Assembly: GCA_009777165.1 (NCBI GenBank)
Contig: WRML01000008.1
Coordinates: forward strand, 1 to 18,454
Length of the DNA stretch: 18,454 nucleotides
Direction: 5' to 3'
Source: Kiritimatiellota bacterium
GTDB taxonomy: Bacteria; Verrucomicrobiota; Kiritimatiellia; RFP12; UBA1067
In this document: positions 13,790-18,454 of the stretch, piece by piece
Layout of the letters: each line of letters starts with the position of its first letter
How positions within the stretch are numbered: the stretch's first letter is position 1
Made by a program: the position numbers and the translations under genes
The notes under the pieces: model-generated
Seen by the model: the letters and a program-made list of their open reading frames with translations, nothing else
Database searches by the model: none
Told to the model about the DNA's origin: nothing

Positions 13790-15085
13790 ATGGTGAAGCG
13801 TTTGAACCCGTTGGCGGAAACGTTGAATAATGTGTTGGGTGATGTGGTGCTGGCGATGTTGTCAGTGCGCGGAAAGCGCACGTATTTCCCTTCGACGGGG
13901 ATCCTCGGGCAGAGCGCGGAGGCGAAGGGCAGCGCCATCAATGCGACCATCGGGACGGCGTTCGAGGAGGATGGTTCGCCGCTGTGCCTGGAGTGCGTAG
14001 AGGAGATGGTCAACCTGCCCTCCACCGCGTTCCTGTACGCGCCAAGTTTCGGGTTGCCGGAGTTGCGCAAGGCGTGGGCGGATCTGCTGGTGACGAAAAA
14101 CCCTTCGCTCGCGGGGAAATCCTTCAGTCTCCCGGTCGCAACGAGTGCGCTGACCCATGGCCTGTCTGTCGTCGGGCATCTGTTTCTGGATGCGGACGAT
14201 GACGTCATCCTGCCGGATTACTATTGGGACAACTACGAGTTGATTTTCGAGGGTTCCTACGGTGCGGCGCTGACGACGTTCCCCATGTTCACGGAAACCG
14301 GGGCGTTCAACGCCGAGGGGATGGAACGTCTGCTGGAGGGGAGGGGCGAAAAGAAGGTTGTGCTCCTGAATTTCCCGAATAACCCGACGGGCTACACCGC
14401 GACGATCGAGGATACGCAGGCGATCGGCGCCGCGCTGTTGCGGGCGGCGGAGGCGGGCAAGCGCATCGTCGTGGTGCTGGATGACGCGTATTTCGGCCTG
14501 GTCTATGAGCCGGGGGTCAGTACGGAATCGCTGTTCGGTAAACTCATGGACTTGCACCCGAACATCCTGGCCGTCAAACTCGACGGGCCGACGAAGGAGG
14601 ATTACGTTTGGGGCGCACGTGTGGGGTTCATCACGTTCGGCGCGCAAGGGGCGACGGCGGAGCAGTACAAGGCACTGGAGGCGAAAGCCGCAGGCGTGGT
14701 GCGCGGCACAATCTCCAACGTCTCCAGCCTCGGGCAGGGCATCCTGCTCAAGGCGTACCAGTCGGAGGCCTACGCCGCGCAGAAGCAGGAGAAGTATGAC
14801 ATCCTGAAGCGGCGGTACGACCGCATCAAGGCGATTTTCCGCGACCACCCCGAGTATGAGCGGTCATTCGTTGCCCTGCCCTTCAACTCTGGCTATTTCA
14901 TGTGCGTGAAACCGTGCGGCGTTGACCCGGAGGTGCTACGGCGGCGGTTGCTCGAAAAAGGCGTGGGTGTCATCGTGCTGTCCGGACTGGTCCGTATCGC
15001 GTTCTCGACGGTCGCGCTCGACAAGCTCGACGCGCTCTTCGCGGCGATTCATGCCGTTGTACAGGAGAAAAAACCCAAATTATAA
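13790..15085 (+). CDS. Class I/II aminotransferase (PLP fold type I)
   Basis: The enzyme probably exchanges an amino group between an amino acid and a 2-oxo acid. The 431-residue protein has fold-type I features: APSFGLPELRKAWADLL (84-100), NFPNNPTGY (194-202) for cofactor and substrate contacts, VVLDDAYFG (228-236) with the PLP-contact aspartate and tyrosine, and KLDGPTKEDYVWGARVGF (263-280) with likely Schiff-base lysine K269 and R277. The middle and C-terminal parts look intact. Substrate is not readable; an aspartate- or aromatic-type enzyme is plausible because citrate synthase follows 12 bp downstream. The ATG at 13790 has GGAG 7 nt upstream; a GTG at 13772 would add six codons but lies before that site. 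It is the first gene of the plus-strand run. Confidence 0.87.
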   Translation: MVKRLNPLAETLNNVLGDVVLAMLSVRGKRTYFPSTGILGQSAEAKGSAINATIGTAFEEDGSPLCLECVEEMVNLPSTAFLYAPSFGLPELRKAWADLLVTKNPSLAGKSFSLPVATSALTHGLSVVGHLFLDADDDVILPDYYWDNYELIFEGSYGAALTTFPMFTETGAFNAEGMERLLEGRGEKKVVLLNFPNNPTGYTATIEDTQAIGAALLRAAEAGKRIVVVLDDAYFGLVYEPGVSTESLFGKLMDLHPNILAVKLDGPTKEDYVWGARVGFITFGAQGATAEQYKALEAKAAGVVRGTISNVSSLGQGILLKAYQSEAYAAQKQEKYDILKRRYDRIKAIFRDHPEYERSFVALPFNSGYFMCVKPCGVDPEVLRRRLLEKGVGVIVLSGLVRIAFSTVALDKLDALFAAIHAVVQEKKPKL

Positions 15086-15097
15086 GGGGGCAAGGCG

Positions 15098-16456
15098 ATG
15101 AGGACGAACGGACAAAAGGGACCAGTCAATCTAGGACTCGAAACCGCGCGGCTGACGTTCCGCGGGCAGTCCGTCGATCTGCCGGTGACGGTCGGCTCGG
15201 AGAACGAGGCCGCGATTGATATCTCCAAACTCCGCAAGGCGACGGGCGCGATCACGCTGGACTACGGTTATCTGAACACGGGGTCGTGCGAGAGCGCGGT
15301 CACTTACCTTGACGGCGAGAACGGCATCCTACGTTACCGCGGGTACCCGGTCGAGGAGCTGGCGGCCAAGTCGCGCTTCGTGGAGGTGGCGTACCTGCTC
15401 ATCAACGGGCACATGCCGAACGCCAAGGAGCGCGGGGAGTGGTCGGCGCTGCTGAACCAGCACTCGATGATCCATGAGGACATGCGGCGCTTCTTCTACC
15501 AGTACCCGGAACATGCCCACCCGATGGCGATTTTGTCGGCAATGGTCGTCTCGCTCTCGACGTTCTACCCGGAGCTCTCGCAACACCGCCCGAACGAGCC
15601 GGAGGAGGCGATAACCATCGCGGCGAAGCGCCTGATGAGCAAGCTGCGCACCATCGCGGCGTTCTCCTACAAGAAGTCCATCGGCGAGCCGTTCGTCTAT
15701 CCGCGCAGCGACCTGAAGTATTGCGCGAACTTCCTGAACATGATGTTCAGCTCGCCCGTGTGCCCGTATGAAATCAAGCCGGAGGTGGTCAGCGCATTGA
15801 ACGTCCTGCTCATCCTCCATGCGGATCACGAGCAGAACTGCTCGACCTCGGCGGTACGCCTGGTGGGCAGCGCGCGCGTCAACCTCTACGCGTCCGTCTC
15901 GGCCGGCATCTGCGCGTTGTGGGGCCCCCTCCACGGCGGCGCGAACCAGATGGTCATCGAGATGCTGGAGGACATCATCGCGAGCGGCCAGTCCGTCAAG
16001 GCGTACGTCGATCGGATCAAGACGACCAAGGAATTGCTCTACGGGTTCGGCCACCGCGTCTATAAGACCTACGACCCGCGCGCGAAGATCATCAAGGCGG
16101 CGTGTCACCGCGTGCTGAAGGTGCTCGGCGTGAATGACCGGATGTTGGACATCGCGCTGGAGCTCGAGGACATCGGGATGAAGGACGAGTATTTCCTGTC
16201 GCGCAACCTCTACCCGAACGTGGACTTCTACAGCGGGCTGATCTACCGCGCCATCGGCATCCCGAAAGAGATGTTCACGGTGATGTTCGCGCTGGGGCGC
16301 CTCCCCGGGTGGATCGCCCAGTGGAAGGAAGCGCGCGAGGACACGCGCTTCAAGCTTCAGCGTCCGCGCCAGATTTATGTCGGTCCGCACAAACGCCGCC
16401 TCCTGCCCGGGCAGGTCGCGTCCGAAACCAGCAAAACGTCGCGTACGAAAAAGTAA
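15098..16456 (+). CDS. gltA: Citrate synthase
   Basis: Citrate synthase condenses oxaloacetate and acetyl-CoA to citrate, the entry to the TCA cycle. At 452 residues it fits the longer, E. coli-like type that starts with a small beta domain (about 15-60). The catalytic triad is visible: H279 in WGPLHGGAN (275-283), H319 in GFGHRVYK (316-323) and D375 in PNVDFYSG (373-380). LHADHEQNCSTSAVR (240-254) and the C-terminal ALGRLPGWIAQW (398-409) agree. The C-terminus carries a basic tail ending SKTSRTKK. The ATG lies 12 bp past the aminotransferase stop, with AAGGGGG overlapping and following that stop, so the two genes are almost surely cotranscribed. The L,D-transpeptidase frame begins 14 bp after the stop, or about 90 bp after it if a later start is used. 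Confidence 0.97.
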   Translation: MRTNGQKGPVNLGLETARLTFRGQSVDLPVTVGSENEAAIDISKLRKATGAITLDYGYLNTGSCESAVTYLDGENGILRYRGYPVEELAAKSRFVEVAYLLINGHMPNAKERGEWSALLNQHSMIHEDMRRFFYQYPEHAHPMAILSAMVVSLSTFYPELSQHRPNEPEEAITIAAKRLMSKLRTIAAFSYKKSIGEPFVYPRSDLKYCANFLNMMFSSPVCPYEIKPEVVSALNVLLILHADHEQNCSTSAVRLVGSARVNLYASVSAGICALWGPLHGGANQMVIEMLEDIIASGQSVKAYVDRIKTTKELLYGFGHRVYKTYDPRAKIIKAACHRVLKVLGVNDRMLDIALELEDIGMKDEYFLSRNLYPNVDFYSGLIYRAIGIPKEMFTVMFALGRLPGWIAQWKEAREDTRFKLQRPRQIYVGPHKRRLLPGQVASETSKTSRTKK

Positions 16457-16470
16457 CGCAGGAAAAGCGT

Positions 16471-17556
16471 ATGTTTATTCGTTCACCACAAAGGACACAA
16501 AGGGTTTCACAAAGGACACGAAGAGTTGCCGTTGTGCCCTTTGTGGTGAGAAAAAAACGGAGTCTATCATTACTCCTGTTCGTTGGCATGGCTACGACAA
16601 GCCTCGCCACAACAATCGTCCCGGACGAGATCAACAAGCCACGCAACGGTAGTGGGAACTGTCCATCGCTTCGGTCATTTCAAAATTACTGTTCCGGGTT
16701 CAATGACGATGTACTGACGCTCCAGATTCTCCTCGACCGGCAGGGCTTCTCCTGCAACTGCGTTGACGGGGTGTGGGGCGCACGCACGGAAATCGCGCTC
16801 CTCACCTGGCAGATGGTGAACGGGCAAGAGACCACCGGCATCCCGACCGCCGAGATCCTTGACACCTTGCGCGCAGGGGCCCCTGACGTGCTGACCCGTT
16901 ACACGGTCACCGATAAGGATCACGCAGAGCTTGGTTTTGCTCCCGAGGGGTCTACCCAGGAGGTTTGGGAAAAACGCGCGCGCCTCTCGTCACTCAGCTA
17001 CACGACCATCCTAGAGATGATCGCCGAGCGCGGTCATGCGACGGAACGCCTCATCCAGCGCCTCAACCCCCATGCCGCGTGGCCGAACCCGTGCACCGGG
17101 ACGGAGCTGACCCTCCCGTACTTCCCACCGCCGCCGAAGGAGAAGGCCGCGTCCATCCGCATCTCGCTCGCGCGGACGGAAGTGACGGTGTTCAATGCGG
17201 AGGGGCGGCTCATCGCCCTCTTCCCGTGCTCCATCGCTCGCGACACCGCCAAACGGCCCGTCGGCGACCTCACGGTCGCGAAAATCGCCCTGAACCCGAC
17301 CTACACCTACGACCCACAGTTGTTTTTCCCGGGCGGTGCGAACACCTCCAAGCTGATCATCCCGCCAGGGCCCAACAACCCTGTCGGCACCGCATGGGTC
17401 AGCCTCTGCCGGCAAGGCTACGGCATCCACGGTACCCCCTTTCCCGAAAACATCGGGAGAGCCGAGTCGAAGGGCTGCTTCCGGCTCGCGAACTGGAATG
17501 CCGAGAAACTGACCCGCATGGTCAGCATCGGCATACCCATCGAGATTGAGGAATGA
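16471..17556 (+). CDS. Secreted L,D-transpeptidase (YkuD) with peptidoglycan-binding region
   Basis: L,D-transpeptidases form 3-3 crosslinks in peptidoglycan or attach proteins to it, outside the inner membrane. From the ATG at 16471 the product has 361 residues. The catalytic YkuD domain (about 228-359) contains YGIHGTPFP (317-325) and SKGCFRLAN (333-341), with catalytic H320 and C336. Before it lie a peptidoglycan_binding_1-like segment (about 78-135, LTLQILLDRQGF) and a possible LysM-like stretch (about 144-218). A Sec signal (KKRSLSLLLFVGMATTSLA) starts only near residue 28, because a hairpin repeat encodes residues about 5-27. The real start may be a GTG at 16543 or 16546, giving a normal signal peptide but no visible Shine-Dalgarno; the ATG has a modest AGGAA. 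The frame also runs back into gltA, which is rejected. The next frame overlaps the stop. Confidence 0.9.
   Translation: MFIRSPQRTQRVSQRTRRVAVVPFVVRKKRSLSLLLFVGMATTSLATTIVPDEINKPRNGSGNCPSLRSFQNYCSGFNDDVLTLQILLDRQGFSCNCVDGVWGARTEIALLTWQMVNGQETTGIPTAEILDTLRAGAPDVLTRYTVTDKDHAELGFAPEGSTQEVWEKRARLSSLSYTTILEMIAERGHATERLIQRLNPHAAWPNPCTGTELTLPYFPPPPKEKAASIRISLARTEVTVFNAEGRLIALFPCSIARDTAKRPVGDLTVAKIALNPTYTYDPQLFFPGGANTSKLIIPPGPNNPVGTAWVSLCRQGYGIHGTPFPENIGRAESKGCFRLANWNAEKLTRMVSIGIPIEIEE
16483..16549. repeat. CACAAAGGACAC hairpin repeat in the 5' part of the L,D-transpeptidase frame
   Basis: Arms 16483-16500 and 16532-16549 pair at 17 of 18 positions. The left half contains tandem 9-mers CACAAAGGA and CACAAAGGG, then CACAAAGGA and CACGAAGAG, with CACAAAGGACAC repeated exactly at 16487-16498 and 16508-16519. 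It sits just after the gltA stop and reads through in frame as about residues 5-27 of the next protein. Its unit is close to the CACAGAG unit at 1595-1690, so the two may belong to one family. Confidence 0.8.
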
Positions 17557-17573
17557 AAAAGGAGAAACGGATA

Positions 17574-18404
17574 ATGAAAAAGTACATCACAGTGGTAGTT
17601 GCCATCCTTGCGATGGTCAATCAAGTGTTCGCGCAGCAGCGGATTGAAGTGTCGCTGACGCTGGCCTACAATATGTTTATTATAGGGGAGCCGGTCTTGG
17701 TGCAAGCCAGGGTGACGAATCTGATGCGCGACCCGCTCGAACTCGGCGATGACGCGAGCGAAACGTTCCTCATCGAGGTCTGCAAGGACAACCGTTACAG
17801 CGAGATTGCGCCCGCAACCGACAAGCCGTTCCTCCCGCGCCGCCTCCTGGCGTCCGGGGGAACGTTCGAGCACCGGCTGGAGGTGGACAAGTGGTTCCCG
17901 CTCTACGACAGCGGCAGGTACCTGATTCGCGCGGTGATCGTCCACAACAATGTGCGCTACGAATCGGCACTGAAAAGTTTCGACATCGTCCCCGGCATCG
18001 TGCTGAAGGAGGGTCTCCAGATGTTCGCTTTCCGGAAGCATCTGCAGCGCAACTTCAAGCTCGTCCACTGGACGCGCGGCCAATCCAAGCACCTCTTCCT
18101 GCGGGTGGAAGACGAGCCGGACGGGCTGGTCTGGGACACGATTGACCTCGGCGAACTCTATCAGGACGAGGAGCCCAAGCTGGACATCGCCCCGAACGGC
18201 GAGGTGTCCGTCTTTCACCGCGCAAACGCCAGCCATTTCCTGCGAACCGTCATCTGGTCGCTGCAGGACAGTGTCGAGATTGCCGAGCGCAACATCCTGA
18301 TGAACCCAGGCGTGGCCGCCTCACAGCGCATACGCGCCCACTACAGCGACACACAGAAAACGGCAGAGAAAGAAAAATCGTCCTGGTGGAAATTCTGGAA
18401 ATGA
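17574..18404 (+). CDS. Secreted protein of unknown function
   Basis: I do not recognise the family. From the ATG at 17574 the product has 276 residues. A clear Sec signal peptide spans 1-20 (MKKYITVVVAILAMVNQVFA, cleavage before QQ). Residues about 24-137 are beta-rich with alternating hydrophobics (FIIGEPVLVQARVTNL; SGRYLIRAVIVHNN), as in an Ig-like or BsuPI-like sandwich; that fold is inference. The second half (about 150-245) is mixed, with HFLRTVIWSLQDS at 221-233. The tail is charged and ends WWKFWK. The ATG at 17574 is chosen because GGAG (17561-17564) lies 9 nt before it; an ATG at 17553 overlapping the L,D-transpeptidase stop would add seven lysine-rich residues. Tight spacing implies cotranscription with the L,D-transpeptidase and a periplasmic or envelope role. 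Confidence 0.8.
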   Translation: MKKYITVVVAILAMVNQVFAQQRIEVSLTLAYNMFIIGEPVLVQARVTNLMRDPLELGDDASETFLIEVCKDNRYSEIAPATDKPFLPRRLLASGGTFEHRLEVDKWFPLYDSGRYLIRAVIVHNNVRYESALKSFDIVPGIVLKEGLQMFAFRKHLQRNFKLVHWTRGQSKHLFLRVEDEPDGLVWDTIDLGELYQDEEPKLDIAPNGEVSVFHRANASHFLRTVIWSLQDSVEIAERNILMNPGVAASQRIRAHYSDTQKTAEKEKSSWWKFWK

Positions 18405-18413
18405 CACGAGAGA

Positions 18414-18448
18414 AGTTTTTAGTTTTCAGTTTTCAGTTTTTAGTTTTT
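18414..18448 (+). repeat. Five tandem AGTTTTY heptamers at the right edge
   Basis: Units AGTTTTT, AGTTTTC, AGTTTTC, AGTTTTT and AGTTTTT follow without gaps, starting 9 nt after the stop of the last gene, and the array may continue beyond the window. It is a simple heptanucleotide microsatellite. The T-richness could aid transcription stop, but no GC stem precedes it. Confidence 0.8.
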
Positions 18449-18454
18449 TTTATG

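Noticed and set aside
16309..16470. L,D-transpeptidase start inside gltA
   Set aside because: The 54 extra codons overlap the citrate synthase 3' end in another frame and lie upstream of any signal peptide.
1..18454. Defence island, prophage, integron or secretion system
   Set aside because: All confident genes are housekeeping, metabolic or envelope genes; no nuclease, integrase, capsid, toxin or recombinase motif is seen.

Overview
The window reads as ordinary chromosome from a GC-rich, Gram-negative-type bacterium. An LptF/LptG-type permease points to lipopolysaccharide export and so to an outer membrane. Secreted proteins carry Sec signal peptides and start sites have GGAGG-type ribosome binding sites. 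The mix of a eukaryote-like hexokinase, a carboxynorspermidine-type dehydrogenase, a secreted GH95-like/DUF5703 protein and many dyad repeats would suit the PVC group (Kiritimatiellota, Lentisphaerota, Verrucomicrobiota). That assignment is inference only. There is no rRNA, tRNA, CRISPR array, transposase, integrase or phage gene.

Layout, left to right. A minus-strand block holds hexokinase then tilS, separated by a large hairpin repeat; a minus-strand promoter at the left edge faces a gene outside the window. Divergent from hexokinase, the plus strand carries a glutamate dehydrogenase and then yicC. yicC meets an LptF/LptG permease tail to tail with only 3 bp between stop codons. A minus-strand series follows in transcription order: carboxynorspermidine dehydrogenase, arginine decarboxylase (speA), a secreted GH95-like glycoside hydrolase, and the permease, which has its own promoter. 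Divergent from the dehydrogenase is a Nif3-like metal protein. After a 415-bp gene-poor stretch comes a plus-strand run: class I/II aminotransferase, citrate synthase (gltA), a secreted L,D-transpeptidase and a secreted protein of unknown function.

How the genes fit together. Glutamate dehydrogenase, the aminotransferase and citrate synthase lie on the 2-oxoglutarate/glutamate/aspartate axis, and hexokinase feeds glycolysis. speA and the dehydrogenase supply steps of a polyamine route: arginine to agmatine, and putrescine plus aspartate semialdehyde to carboxyspermidine. The decarboxylase and agmatine-processing enzymes needed to complete it are not in the window. The permease, L,D-transpeptidase and secreted proteins concern the envelope.

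The least explained material is the repeat content. Three hairpins are built from 8-9 nt tandem units that fold back on themselves. One sits between hexokinase and tilS, one between the two polyamine genes, and one inside the 5' end of the L,D-transpeptidase reading frame. A different dyad element appears to be embedded in frame in tilS, a heptamer array lies at the right edge, and G/C homopolymers of 8-10 nt occur inside four genes. I see no complete new biological system; the repeats inside genes are the best leads.
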